Source of the DNA: Hymenobacter sp. CRA2
GTDB lineage: Bacteria > Bacteroidota > Bacteroidia > Cytophagales > Hymenobacteraceae
Assembly: GCF_002007105.1 (NCBI RefSeq)
Contig: NZ_MVBC01000002.1
Location: 310,001-374,000, forward strand
Direction of reading: 5' to 3'
Length of the DNA stretch: 64,000 bases
Shown here: positions 41,787 through 50,895 of the stretch, one piece after another
Layout of the letters: each line of letters starts with the position of its first letter
How positions within the stretch are numbered: position 1 is the stretch's first letter
The notes under the pieces: model-generated
Told to the model about the DNA's origin: nothing
What the model saw: only the letters and a program-made list of their open reading frames with translations
The model's database searches: none
Program-made: the position numbers and the translations under genes

Positions 41787-41944
41787 AGCGGGCTAAAAGC
41801 GGTGAAAAGCCAAGTAGTTATAAACGAGCCACTAAATATAAGTGCTGGCTGGTATCTTGGCCGGCATCCACCAAGAACACCTTATTGCGGCAAGCATTTG
41901 ACACCAGCGTAGCGGCTGATAGCACCCGCCGAGCTTTACAATTT

Positions 41945-42724
41945 ATGTTCCGGGCACGCTTCGCCCGCAACTTCTGTACCCGCCACGTGCGGCGTGCCTT
42001 ACTCCTATTGCACCAAGCGGCCGAAGCCGGCAATTTTAGCGCAGCCGGGTTTCTGGGGCAGGTTTATGGGGGCTTTTGGGGCCAACCAGCCGATTATGCC
42101 GCGGCCGTGCGCTGGCTGCGCCCAGCCGCAGACGCCGGGCATCGATTGGCGTGTCACAACCTGGGCGTTGCCTACGATAACGGCTACGGCGTCGGCAAAG
42201 ACCTGTACCAAGCTTTTCATTATTACTCCTGCGCGACCGAGCTAGGCGACGTCGAAGCCATGCAGGCCGTCGGCAGCTTCTACTTTCGCGGCGAAGGCGT
42301 AGCTCAAAACTACGCCAGGGCGCGGCGTTGGTACCGGCGCAGTGCCCGGCACGGGCGCGCCGACGCCATGTGCGACCTTGCCCGCTGCTACCAGCGCGGC
42401 CTGGGCGGCCTGCGCAACCACCGCAAGGCAGTCTATTGGTTAGAGGCCGCGGTGGCCGCAGGTTCCACCCGAGCCCACGTCAACCTGGGAATAGAGTACG
42501 TCTACGAGGATTGCCAGAATTGGCCGCTCGTGCGGCATCACCTGGAACTAGCTGCGGAAGCCGGAGAAGTCCACGCCATGTACCTGCTGGGCCGTTGGGC
42601 CGCCGAGCAATGGGATGGCACTGGCAACTCTGCGGATGCCATGTTCTGGCTTGAAAAAGCGGCGGCTCAGCAGCACCAGCGGGCTATGTTGCGCCTGGCA
42701 CAATTACAGGGCGAGGAATTTTAA
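41945..42724 (+). CDS. Sel1-repeat protein
   Basis: 259 residues from ATG 41945; an in-frame TTG at 41885 would add 20 residues. Six or seven Sel1-like repeats of about 36 residues are visible, with motifs such as HNLGVAYDNGYGVGKDLYQAFHYY, SFYFRGEGVAQNYARARRWY, DLARCYQRGLGGLRNHRKAVYWL, and AMYLLGRWAAEQWDGTGNSAD. Sel1 solenoids mediate protein interactions. No signal peptide, so cytosolic. Partner unknown. A strong hairpin follows at 42745. Confidence 0.85.
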   Translation: MFRARFARNFCTRHVRRALLLLHQAAEAGNFSAAGFLGQVYGGFWGQPADYAAAVRWLRPAADAGHRLACHNLGVAYDNGYGVGKDLYQAFHYYSCATELGDVEAMQAVGSFYFRGEGVAQNYARARRWYRRSARHGRADAMCDLARCYQRGLGGLRNHRKAVYWLEAAVAAGSTRAHVNLGIEYVYEDCQNWPLVRHHLELAAEAGEVHAMYLLGRWAAEQWDGTGNSADAMFWLEKAAAQQHQRAMLRLAQLQGEEF

Positions 42725-42744
42725 GCTTACCGCCCAAGAACACC

Positions 42745-42780
42745 GCGGCCCGCCCCTGCCGGATGGCAGAAGCGGGCCGC
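42745..42780. terminator. Bidirectional terminator between the Sel1 gene and lolA
   Basis: GCGGCCCGC / GCGGGCCGC stem with an inner CTGCC / GGCAG stem, lying between converging genes. Confidence 0.75.
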
Positions 42781-42803
42781 AAGTAGTAATTGCTCAGGGG
42801 TGC

Positions 42804-43448
42804 CTAGCGCAGGTCAATCACCTTCACGCCTTTGTACTTGTTCTTGTCGAAGGTAAAGGTGCTGGCGTCCACCGGCGTGTTCGGCTCAAACTTCTTGATG
42901 GCGAAGGTGTAGCGGTTGCCGTTCTTCTTGAACATCTTCCAGCTTTTCACCGACTTATCGGCCTTGCTCACGTTCAGGCGCACTTTGTACACCTGGTTGT
43001 TGTGGTCCTCGGGCGAGAGTTCGATGACGTCACAGGCGACGCCGCCTTCCTTGGTTTCACCGGCGTAGGCGTACTTATAGCCCTTCTTGTAAAGGGTATA
43101 GATCTGCGAGGGGTTGATGTCCTGGTCTTCCGGCTCGTAGTCCGACACGTTGACTTCGTTTTCCGACTTCATGTAGGTCCACATCGTCTTGCCGTCGTTG
43201 ATGACTTCCTGGCCGTTGAGCTTCAGGCGAAACTTCGTGCCGCTGACGATGATGTCGCCGCTCATGTTTTCCTTCACCTTGGCCGTCTGGTTTTCCAGCG
43301 TCTGCGTGAACGAGGCCTTGAACGCCTTCATGCCCTGATACTTGGCGCTCATCTGGTCCAGAATCTTACCAGCCTTGGGGTCCTGCTGCGCCAGCGCTAC
43401 CTGCGAAAACGAAGCGGCGAGGGCCAGCAGGGCAACTAATTTTTTCAT
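42804..43448 (-). CDS. lolA: Outer-membrane lipoprotein carrier protein
   Basis: 214 residues with a signal peptide (KKLVALLALAASFSQVALAQ). The mature part has the LolA-type half-barrel pattern: ILDQMSAKYQGMKAFKASFTQ, GDIIVSGTKFRLKLNGQEVINDGKTMWTYM, and strand-rich KVRLNVSKADKSVKSWKMF. LolA ferries lipoproteins across the periplasm. It lies 113 bases downstream of ftsK on the same strand, an arrangement common in Bacteroidota. Confidence 0.9.
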   Translation of the reverse strand: MKKLVALLALAASFSQVALAQQDPKAGKILDQMSAKYQGMKAFKASFTQTLENQTAKVKENMSGDIIVSGTKFRLKLNGQEVINDGKTMWTYMKSENEVNVSDYEPEDQDINPSQIYTLYKKGYKYAYAGETKEGGVACDVIELSPEDHNNQVYKVRLNVSKADKSVKSWKMFKKNGNRYTFAIKKFEPNTPVDASTFTFDKNKYKGVKVIDLR

Positions 43449-43561
43449 GGGAGAGGGAGAGAGTTCAAAAGAGAACTGCGACTATGAGACGTACAAAACG
43501 TGAGTTTGTTTAAAAGAAATCCACAAAACCCAATTTTGGCCGTTTAGGCGCCGCAGTGCGG

Positions 43562-46558
43562 TTACTTCGGCAGGCTATTCAACAACTGTTCCAAAGCGTA
43601 CTCGTCCGGAATAAGTACCTCCCGCGCCTTGCTCCCTTCGAAGGGCCCCACGATGCCGGCGTGCTCCAGCTGGTCGATGAGGCGGCCGGCGCGGTTGTAG
43701 CCCAGCTTGAGCTTGCGCTGAATCAGCGAGGTGCTGCCCTGCTGGTGTAGCACGATAACTCGGGCTGCTTCCTCGAACATGGAGTCGCGGTCCGTGGGGT
43801 CGAAGTCCGAATCCCCGCCGCCGGAGTCGCCGTCGGCGCCGGCTACTTCGGGCAGCAGGTAGGCATCCGGGTAGCCCTGCTGCTCACCCACGAAGTCGCA
43901 GAGGCGGTCCACCTCCGGCGTGTCGATGAAGGCGCACTGCACGCGGATAATGTCCGAGCCCTGCGAGATGAGCATGTCGCCCTGGCCGACCAGCTGGTCG
44001 GCGCCGCCGGCGTCGAGGATGGTGCGCGAGTCGATTTTGCTGGTCACTTTAAAGGAGATACGGCAGGGGAAGTTGGCCTTGATGATGCCGGTAATCACGT
44101 TTACCGAGGGGCGCTGGGTAGCCACGATGAGGTGAATACCAATGGCGCGGGCCAGCTGCGCGAGGCGGGCAATGGGCGTCTCGACTTCCTTGCCGGCCGT
44201 CATCATCAGGTCGGCCAGCTCGTCAATTACCAGCACGATGAAGGGCATGAAGCGGTGACCCTTCTTCGGGTTCAGGCGCCGCTCCACAAACTTGCGGTTG
44301 TACTCCTTCAGGTTGCGGCAGCCGGCGTCCTTGAGCAGGTCGTAGCGGCGGTCCATTTCCATGCACAGCGAGTTGAGCGTGTGCACCACCTTCTTGGTGT
44401 CGGTGATGATGGGCTCCTCGGTGTCGGGCAGCTTGGCCAGGAAGTGCCGCTCGATCTTGTTGAAGATGCTCAGTTCCACCTTTTTCGGGTCGACGAGCAC
44501 AAACTTCAGGTGGGCGGGGTGCCGCTTGTAGAGCAGCGAGGCCAGAATCACGTTCAGGCCCACCGACTTACCCTGGCCCGTGGCACCGGCCATGAGCAAG
44601 TGCGGCATCTTCGCCAAATCGACCACGAACACCTCGTTGGTGATGGTGCGGCCGAAGGCAATGGGCAAATCCATTTCGGTGTGGGCGAACTTCTCGGTGC
44701 CGAACACCGAGCGAATCGACACCATTTCCTTCTTGGTGTTCGGTACCTCGATGCCGATGGTGCCCTTGCCCGGAATGGGCGCGATGATGCGGATACCGAG
44801 GGCCGCGAGGCTCAGGGCAATGTCGTCTTCCAGGCTCTTGATCTTGCTGATGCGCACCCCGGCATCGGGCACGATTTCGTAGAGCGTGACCGTGGGGCCG
44901 ATGGTGGCTTTGATGGAGGCGATGTTGATGCCATAGTGGCCCAGCGTCTCCACGATGCGGTCTTTGTTGGCTTCCAGTTCCTCCTTGCTTACCTGCGCTT
45001 TGGGCACGCCGTAGTCGTTGAGCAGCTCCAGCGTGGGATATTGGTAGCGCGAGAGGTCCAGCGTGGGGTCGTAGTTCACGTTGGGCATCTGCTCGGCGTC
45101 CTCGTCCTCCTCGGCAATGACGGCCATGTCGGCGCCGGCGGCGGGGTCTAGCTCGCCCGGCTGGGTTTTCTCGATGCGCAGCTCGGGCTCGGGTGCTACT
45201 TCCACCTCGAACGACGGGCCTTTGGTGGGCGCTGCCGGGCTAGTAGCCACGGGCAGCGGAGCGTTGTCATCGACCAGGTCGGCTAACGACAGCGGCGTGG
45301 GCACGCGCGGGGACGTAGGCACCACCGGCTCGGCCACGGGTGCTTCGATGGAGAAGCTGGGTCCCGAACTCAGCGCGGCGGCAACCGGAGCGACAGCCGC
45401 CGCGGCAGCGGGCACTGCGGCCGCAGCCGAAGCTGCAGTGGTAGCAGCCAAGCCACTCAGCCCCAGCGAGACAGTGCTGCTGGCGGCCGAAGCGGCCGGA
45501 GCCGACGTCACTTCCCACGGCGGGGTATCCTCGTCGGCGTCCACCGTCAGGGGCACGCTTGGGCGGGCGGGCGCAGCTTGTACCGGCTCGGGCTTAACCT
45601 CCGGCTTCGCGGCAGTGGGCCGGCTGACTTCCGCCACGGGCCCAATGTTGCGCACGGTAAAGCCCAGGTCGTTTTCCTCTTCTTCGTCGTCGAAAGCGGC
45701 GGCCGGACTGGCCGCCACGTTGGCGCCTTGCGCGGGACGCTTGTCCGGCAGCGGCTCTTCGCCGGGCAGCGCGTCCTCATCCGCATCGGCGGCGCGGCGC
45801 GGCAGGTTCAGGCTAGTCACGTTGAAGAAGCCAACCACGAAGGAAATCAGCAGGAAAGCCAGCAGCAGCACCGTGCCCCAGCCAATGAGGCTATCCAGCC
45901 ACAAAGCGGCTTCGTAGCCCACGCGGCCGCAAAGGAAATCGAGGCTGTGGGCGGTGCGCGGGTCGGTGTCGGGCGTTTGGATGCTGAGCACGAGGTAGCC
46001 CAGCAGCATGCTCAGCCAGAGCATGGCAAACAGGCACACGGCCGAAACGAAGCTCAGCGACACCTCCTGCCGGCGGAACACAATCTTGTAGCCAGCGGCA
46101 AACGCTACCGGGATGACGGCGAAAGCAGCCAGACCGAAGCCCTGCAGAATCAGCTTGTGGGCCAGCCAGGCGCCCAGCAGCCCCAGCCAGTTGCCCGACT
46201 CCTGCCCGGCTTCCTTGAGCGGCGTCTGGCTCAGCCCCTCCACCACGCTCTGATCGGCGTGCCCGGTGAAGAGGTAGGAGAAAAACGCAATGGTCAGGTA
46301 CAGCGAGGCGAGCAGGAAGAAAAAGCCGGCAAACAGCTGAAAGCGCCGGTCGCTCACGAAGCTCAGCGCCCCGCCGAAGTTGGGGAGCTTGAGCGGCTTA
46401 CGCGGCACTCGGGGCGCGGCTGGAGCCGCGCGACGAGGCTCCCGTTCGCGGGGAGCGGGTTCAGGGGCAGCGGCCTTCGGTTGATTGCGCGCCGGGCGGG
46501 GTTCGTTCGTGGCCCGAGGAGCCGAGCCGTTCGCGGGTTTGTAAGTATTCTTTGCCAT
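43562..46558 (-). CDS. ftsK: DNA translocase FtsK
   Basis: 998 residues. Four N-terminal membrane segments (FAGFFFLLASLYLTIAFFSYLF; GFGLAAFAVIPVAFAAGY; AVCLFAMLWLSMLLGYLVL; LLLAFLLISFVVGFF) are followed by a long Ala/Pro/Glu-rich linker (about 240-470). The motor has Walker A GATGQGKSVGLN near 655, VLVDPKKVELSIFN and Walker B VLVIDELADLMM. The C-terminal gamma winged helix (GSTSLIQRKLKLGYNRAGRLI) reads polar DNA sequences. FtsK moves chromosome ends to the septum and activates XerCD; xerD is 2.4 kb away on the same strand. Confidence 0.97.
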   Translation of the reverse strand: MAKNTYKPANGSAPRATNEPRPARNQPKAAAPEPAPREREPRRAAPAAPRVPRKPLKLPNFGGALSFVSDRRFQLFAGFFFLLASLYLTIAFFSYLFTGHADQSVVEGLSQTPLKEAGQESGNWLGLLGAWLAHKLILQGFGLAAFAVIPVAFAAGYKIVFRRQEVSLSFVSAVCLFAMLWLSMLLGYLVLSIQTPDTDPRTAHSLDFLCGRVGYEAALWLDSLIGWGTVLLLAFLLISFVVGFFNVTSLNLPRRAADADEDALPGEEPLPDKRPAQGANVAASPAAAFDDEEEENDLGFTVRNIGPVAEVSRPTAAKPEVKPEPVQAAPARPSVPLTVDADEDTPPWEVTSAPAASAASSTVSLGLSGLAATTAASAAAAVPAAAAAVAPVAAALSSGPSFSIEAPVAEPVVPTSPRVPTPLSLADLVDDNAPLPVATSPAAPTKGPSFEVEVAPEPELRIEKTQPGELDPAAGADMAVIAEEDEDAEQMPNVNYDPTLDLSRYQYPTLELLNDYGVPKAQVSKEELEANKDRIVETLGHYGINIASIKATIGPTVTLYEIVPDAGVRISKIKSLEDDIALSLAALGIRIIAPIPGKGTIGIEVPNTKKEMVSIRSVFGTEKFAHTEMDLPIAFGRTITNEVFVVDLAKMPHLLMAGATGQGKSVGLNVILASLLYKRHPAHLKFVLVDPKKVELSIFNKIERHFLAKLPDTEEPIITDTKKVVHTLNSLCMEMDRRYDLLKDAGCRNLKEYNRKFVERRLNPKKGHRFMPFIVLVIDELADLMMTAGKEVETPIARLAQLARAIGIHLIVATQRPSVNVITGIIKANFPCRISFKVTSKIDSRTILDAGGADQLVGQGDMLISQGSDIIRVQCAFIDTPEVDRLCDFVGEQQGYPDAYLLPEVAGADGDSGGGDSDFDPTDRDSMFEEAARVIVLHQQGSTSLIQRKLKLGYNRAGRLIDQLEHAGIVGPFEGSKAREVLIPDEYALEQLLNSLPK

Positions 46559-46649
46559 TTAGACGCACCAAAGGGCCGAAATTACGGGTTTGTGGGGAGA
46601 TGAGCGGAGGCGTGCAGAAGCGGATGGGCAGATGCGCCCGGAGAAAATC

Positions 46650-48431
46650 TTAGTAGTCAACGTTTCCAGCCCCGGGCTGATTGCCCATGGCCATTCCGCT
46701 CACCGGCTGCCTCACTTCATAAATATACAAGCCCCAGTACGCCGACGGCTCGGTGAAGTACCCAACGGGCCGCAGCCCGGCCCCTGCCGGCCGCGCCAGC
46801 CGCGCCGCCGACAGCACATAACGCCCGCCCAGCCGCCGAAAAGCCGCCGCATCGAAGTGCCAGTCCTGCACCACGGCGCTATCCTGCCGGGCCACGCGGA
46901 AGTTGCGGCCCAGCTCAGCGGCGTAGAGGTAGCAGCGGCTGCCCCAGTCATCGAAGTAATGCCGCAGCTCGGGGCTTTTGGCCAGCTCGCCGGCAATAAG
47001 GGGCCGGAACTGGTGCTTGTAGCTGAGCGGGTAAGTGCTCTGGTAGCTGTCGAGGGTGTAGAAGCCGCTGAGCTGGGCCACGCTGGGCGGCAGGCCAAGC
47101 GTGGCGACGCGCCAGGCGGAGGCGGGCTGCCCACTGCGTTGCTCCAGCGCCGTACGCACGCGGCTCAGCAGCTCAGGCGCTACATATTGGCGCCACGTGG
47201 GCTCGTGCGCGGCCGGGCGGCCGGCCCACAGGCGCAAGTTATGCCCCCACTCGATGTTGTTGGCCAGCCCCAGGAGCAACTGTAGGCCGACAAGGCTGGT
47301 CCGCCAGCGGCCGGATGGCAGCTCACGCAGGGCCAGCACCCACAGGCCAAACCACAGCAGGGGCGTAAGGAAATGAAAGCGGCTGAGGTTGAAGGCACCC
47401 AGGGAAGGCGCCACGCGCTGCACCGGCGCCATCAGCTGCGGGTAGAAACCGCAGAACACCGCCAAGGCCAGCAGCCCCAGCAGCCACCCGCTTACCACGC
47501 GCCCCCAGCCCGGCGCATAAGTCTCGGGCTGCCGCCGACGCGCCCATGCGGCCACTGCCAACGTCAGCAGAATAACGCCGCGAAAAAAGCGGCTGGCGTG
47601 GTATTGTCCCCAGGCAAAGTACTGCCACGCGCTGCGCAGTCCGGCGCCGATGCCCTTCGGCGCCAGCTCGGCCAGGCGAAATTCCACGCGGTGCGGCGCG
47701 TACTGCGGCCGCAGCAGGGTGGCGCTCAGCAGCGGCCACTCCACCACCACGTAGCTCAGCGTGAGCACCCCTACCCCAGCCCAGGCCGCCCAGTGTAGGC
47801 GGCGCGTGCGCCACACATCCAGCAGCAGCAGCAGGCCCAGGGCGGCCACCACGAAAAAGCCGGCCAGCACCAGCATCGACCAGAACGGAAACAGCACCAG
47901 GATCAGCCAATCCGGCCAGCGGCCGCGGCCGGCGCGCAGGTTCAGCACGGCCAGCACCGGCCAGGGCGTGCCCAGGGCTGAGAGACCGTACATATTGTGG
48001 GCGGGCAGCACGGCCCAGGCCAGCGCCACGCTAGCGGCCAGCAGCCGCTCTTGCGGCTCGGGCAGGCCGTAGCGGCGCAGCAATAGGTACATGCCCAGCA
48101 GGGCCAGCAGGCGCACCAGCACGTCGTTGGCCCAGTACGCGGCCACAGGCGGCAGCAGCCCGAACAGGCCCACGGTGGCGTTCAGGCCGGAGCGCTGCGC
48201 GCTGCGCGGCAGCCCGTTCATAATGGAGGGAATGGTGGCTTCGGGACGGTAATCCAGAGCCAGGCCGAAGCGGTGCAGCAGCACGGGCACGCTGACTTCG
48301 GCGTCGAGGTTGTCGTCGAGCGTCACGTAGCTATCGGCGCCGCGCAGCAGGCAGGGCAGCCACAGCAGCAGCAAAACCAGCAGGGCCCACAGCCACGGAC
48401 GGCGGGCAACAAACGGGGGCAAGGAATTCAT
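46650..48431 (-). CDS. Polytopic membrane protein, DUF6044-like
   Basis: 593 residues from ATG 48431. About eleven hydrophobic segments (LWALLVLLLLWLPCLLRG, LLALLGMYLLLRRYG, LILVLFPFWSMLVLAGFF, VVSGWLLGLLALAVFCGFY) lead to a soluble C-terminal domain of about 150 residues (SVAQLSGFYTLDSYQSTYPLSYKHQF). The early loop SYVTLDDNLDAEVSVPVLL with paired Asp residues recalls YkoS/DUF6044-type proteins, related to multi-span glycosyltransferases, but I am not certain. Role in surface glycan synthesis is plausible only. Confidence 0.65.
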   Translation of the reverse strand: MNSLPPFVARRPWLWALLVLLLLWLPCLLRGADSYVTLDDNLDAEVSVPVLLHRFGLALDYRPEATIPSIMNGLPRSAQRSGLNATVGLFGLLPPVAAYWANDVLVRLLALLGMYLLLRRYGLPEPQERLLAASVALAWAVLPAHNMYGLSALGTPWPVLAVLNLRAGRGRWPDWLILVLFPFWSMLVLAGFFVVAALGLLLLLDVWRTRRLHWAAWAGVGVLTLSYVVVEWPLLSATLLRPQYAPHRVEFRLAELAPKGIGAGLRSAWQYFAWGQYHASRFFRGVILLTLAVAAWARRRQPETYAPGWGRVVSGWLLGLLALAVFCGFYPQLMAPVQRVAPSLGAFNLSRFHFLTPLLWFGLWVLALRELPSGRWRTSLVGLQLLLGLANNIEWGHNLRLWAGRPAAHEPTWRQYVAPELLSRVRTALEQRSGQPASAWRVATLGLPPSVAQLSGFYTLDSYQSTYPLSYKHQFRPLIAGELAKSPELRHYFDDWGSRCYLYAAELGRNFRVARQDSAVVQDWHFDAAAFRRLGGRYVLSAARLARPAGAGLRPVGYFTEPSAYWGLYIYEVRQPVSGMAMGNQPGAGNVDY

Positions 48432-48537
48432 GGGCCGCAAAGGTCGCAGGCAAACCCAACCTTTTCGCGCGGGGCCCGATTATATAACCTAGTGCCGCTG
48501 CTGAGTTGAATTATTGGTTTTTAACTGAACGTCCGCC

Positions 48538-48969
48538 ATGCGCCTACTGGACTTATACAATCAGGACGAGCAGCTCTACTGCTCCATTCAGCTGGACCGG
48601 GCCAATGAATGGATTTACGCCACGTGGATGGGCTACGTGCCTACCGACGACGCGGAGCGCGGCGCCGAGGCCTACCTCTCGTCACTTAAGCACTTCACCT
48701 GCCCCTACCTGCTCAACGACAACAGCCGCATTTCGGGCCCGTGGTTCGACTCCACCACTTGGCTGGAACACGTGTGGGCACCGGTGGCCTCGGAGTTGGG
48801 GCTGCGCTACATAGCCCACGTCACGCCGCCCGACATGCTGGATACCACGGCCGACGTAGCCGACCGCCGGCCGTTCGGCAACCAGTTTGAGCTGCAGATT
48901 TTCGACGACATGGCCGCCGCGCAGGAGTGGCTGCACAGCAAGCAGCAGCTCATCCGCCAAGCCGGCTAG
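48538..48969 (+). CDS. Hypothetical STAS/SpoIIAA-like protein
   Basis: 143 residues, no signal or membrane segment. The layout (YCSIQLDRANEWIYATWMGYVP, then GLRYIAHVTPPDML and FELQIFDDMAAAQEWLHSKQQL) resembles the SpoIIAA/STAS-like proteins that are numerous in Hymenobacter: a first strand pair, a central alpha-beta unit and a closing helix. Function unknown. Convergent with xerD, 14 bases apart. Confidence 0.65.
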   Translation: MRLLDLYNQDEQLYCSIQLDRANEWIYATWMGYVPTDDAERGAEAYLSSLKHFTCPYLLNDNSRISGPWFDSTTWLEHVWAPVASELGLRYIAHVTPPDMLDTTADVADRRPFGNQFELQIFDDMAAAQEWLHSKQQLIRQAG

Positions 48970-48983
48970 TGCTTCGCACCGTG

Positions 48984-49889
48984 CTAGCTGCGCGGGTGAA
49001 AGGCCGTGATGACCTGCCGCAGGTAGTCGCGGTCGAGGTGGGTGTAGATTTCGGTGGTGGTGATGCTCTCGTGGCCCAGCATTTCCTGCACGGCGCGCAA
49101 ATCGGCCCCGCCCTCGATAAGATGGGTGGCGAAAGAGTGCCGGAAGGTGTGCGGGCTGATGGTTTTGCCGATGCCGGCTTTGGCGGCCGTGTCCTTGATG
49201 ATGTTGAACACCATCACCCGCGACAAGCCGCTGCCGCGCCGGTTCAGAAACACGATGTCCTCGGAGCCGCGCTGCACCTCCAGGTGGCAGCGCACGCCCT
49301 CCAGGTACAGGCCCACGTGCTTCAGGGCGTCGCGGCCGATGGGCACGAGGCGTTCCTTGGAGCCCTTGCCGAGCACGCGCACGAAGCCCTGGTCGACGTA
49401 CATATTCGACAGGCGCAGCCCGATCAGCTCCGACACGCGCAGCCCTGAAGAATACAGTACTTCCAGCATGGCGCGGTTGCGGGTGCCCTCGTTGGTGCTC
49501 AGGTCGATGGCGGCCAGCATTTGCTCGATTTCCTCGTAGCTGAGCGTATCAGGCAGCTTGCGCCCCAGCTTCGGCGACTCCACCGTGTCGGTCGGGTCGA
49601 CGCTGGCCAGGTCCTCGATGAGCAGAAATTTGTAGAACGCCCGCAGCCCCGACAGCGTCCGGGCCTGGGAGTTGGCCGTCAGCTCCAGCTCGCCCAGCCA
49701 AGCCAGAAAGTCGCGGATGATGCGCGAAGTCACCTGATCGGGCCGCGCAGGCAGCTTGCTGATATCCAGGTACTGGCGCAGCTTGTCCACGTCGCGCACG
49801 TAGGCCTCGATGGAGTGCCCCGACAGCGACTTTTCCAGTCGCAGGTAGCCTTCAAACTGCTTCAGGGCAATGTTCCAGTTCAGCGCCAT
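48984..49889 (-). CDS. xerD: Site-specific tyrosine recombinase XerD
   Basis: 301 residues from ATG 49889 (MALNWNIALKQFEGYLRLEK). The N-terminal SAM-like core-binding domain (SIEAYVRDVDKLRQYL) is followed by the catalytic domain with SSGLRVSELIGL (Arg), HTFRHSFATHL (His-Arg), LGHESITTTEIYTHL (His and nucleophile Tyr). Length and motifs are those of XerC/XerD housekeeping recombinases that resolve chromosome dimers. No phage or transposon context. The minus-strand box TACCTTTG (49897-49904) lies just before the ATG. Confidence 0.93.
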   Translation of the reverse strand: MALNWNIALKQFEGYLRLEKSLSGHSIEAYVRDVDKLRQYLDISKLPARPDQVTSRIIRDFLAWLGELELTANSQARTLSGLRAFYKFLLIEDLASVDPTDTVESPKLGRKLPDTLSYEEIEQMLAAIDLSTNEGTRNRAMLEVLYSSGLRVSELIGLRLSNMYVDQGFVRVLGKGSKERLVPIGRDALKHVGLYLEGVRCHLEVQRGSEDIVFLNRRGSGLSRVMVFNIIKDTAAKAGIGKTISPHTFRHSFATHLIEGGADLRAVQEMLGHESITTTEIYTHLDRDYLRQVITAFHPRS

Positions 49890-49896
49890 AGGGCGA

Positions 49897-49904
49897 CAAA
49901 GGTA
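49897..49904 (-). promoter_or_regulatory. Candidate -7 box of xerD, leader very short
   Basis: TACCTTTG on the minus strand ends seven bases before the xerD ATG, so the transcript would be nearly leaderless if this box is used. No TTG is at the usual -33 position. The box forms the outer end of the inverted repeat 49899-50125. Confidence 0.4.
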
Positions 49905-50125
49905 GACCACAGAGGCCAACGGATGATTTTAACGGATAAAACGGATTCGTTTAGGTCCGTCACCGCCTAACGGCAGCTGCCGTTGCCAAGCCGGCTGCCG
50001 CGCCCAGCTGGCCTGTTGAACCCGATTGCGGCTGAACGAATCTGTTTATCCGCTACGACTAGGTTACATCTGCCCGCATCCGTTTTATCCGTTAAAACCA
50101 TCCGTTGGCCTCTGTGGTCTACCTT
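49899..50125. repeat. Inverted repeat of AACGGAT words between divergent xerD and aroQ
   Basis: Arms 49899-49946 and 50078-50125 (48 bp) match at 47 positions. They contain AACGGAT repeated and a CCACAGAGGCC segment. The 131-base centre holds a 16-bp perfect palindrome, AACGGCAGCTGCCGTT (49969-49984). The outer ends read GGTAGACC/GGTCTACC, with -7-like TACCTT in both directions. Confidence 0.85.
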
Positions 50126-50153
50126 GCAGCCTTCGCCTTGGTTTCTCCCCACT

Positions 50154-50600
50154 ATGCAAATCCTGATCATCAACGGTCCCAACCTCAACCTGCTCGGCCG
50201 CCGCGAGCCGGGCATCTACGGCACCCGCTCCTTCGACGACTACCTGCCCGAGCTGCAGGAAGCTTTTCCCGACTTTACCATCGAGTATTTCCAGTCCAAC
50301 CACGAGGGCGAGCTGATCGACAAGCTGCACGAAGTGGGCTTCAGCTACCACGGTGTGGTGCTCAACGCGGGCGGCTACACCCACACCAGCGTGGCCCTGG
50401 CCGATGCCATTGCCGCCATTAATACCCCGGTGGTAGAAGTACACCTTTCGAACGTGGCCGCCCGGGAGGAATTCCGCCAGCGCAGCCTCATCGGGCGCAA
50501 CTGCGTGGGCTGCATCAGCGGCTTCAAGCTGGAAAGCTACCGGCTGGCGCTGCAGTACTTCCAGAACCTGCGCCCGCGCCGCGTAGGGTTTAAGGTGTAA
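50154..50600 (+). CDS. aroQ: 3-dehydroquinate dehydratase, type II
   Basis: 148 residues from ATG 50154. MQILIINGPNLNLLGRREPG with the catalytic Tyr in GIYG, then YFQSNHEGELIDKLHE, LNAGGYTHTSVAL and EVHLSNVAAREEFRQRS with the conserved His and Arg. It removes water from 3-dehydroquinate in the shikimate pathway as a dodecamer in the cytosol. Length is standard. Confidence 0.95.
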   Translation: MQILIINGPNLNLLGRREPGIYGTRSFDDYLPELQEAFPDFTIEYFQSNHEGELIDKLHEVGFSYHGVVLNAGGYTHTSVALADAIAAINTPVVEVHLSNVAAREEFRQRSLIGRNCVGCISGFKLESYRLALQYFQNLRPRRVGFKV

Positions 50601-50669
50601 AACAAACGGCTGCACTGGCCGTCATTCCGCGCATCAAGCGGCGTCAATTGGTCTTGGTCTGTAGACACG

Positions 50670-50732
50670 CCGATAACACAAGCCCCGCCCGAAACTAGCT
50701 TCTGCAGTTTCGGGCGGGGCTTGTGTTATCGG
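50670..50732. terminator. 27-bp perfect-stem hairpin after aroQ
   Basis: CCGATAACACAAGCCCCG... (50670-50696) pairs exactly with 50706-50732 around a nine-base loop. Strong terminator-like structure. Confidence 0.8.
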
Positions 50733-50761
50733 GTAGTATACGCTTTGCCGTTGTGCTACCA

Positions 50762-50806
50762 GAGGAAGGATTGCTTCGCTTCGCTCGCAATGACTGCCAG
50801 TGCTAG
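50762..50806. repeat. Dispersed 45-bp repeat, second copy
   Basis: GAGGAAGGATTGCTTCGC...CTCGCAATGACTGCC, about 90 percent identical to 17918-17962 and in the same orientation. It stands alone here, without the opposing arm. Confidence 0.7.
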
Positions 50807-50838
50807 CGCTGCATGGCAATGAAGCGGCAGAATTCCCG

Positions 50839-50868
50839 TTTGTGGAAGCTATCTGCGGTCTACCTTTG
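50839..50868 (+). promoter_or_regulatory. Promoter of the aminotransferase gene
   Basis: TTTG at 50839-50842, 18-base spacer, TACCTTTG at 50861-50868; ATG at 50896. Confidence 0.6.
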
Positions 50869-50895
50869 CCGCTCCCCTCCTAGCCTCTCACACCT

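Noticed and set aside
48984-49889. xerD as a phage or transposon integrase
   Set aside because: Sequence and length are those of the housekeeping XerC/D, and no attachment sites, tRNA or mobile genes are near.
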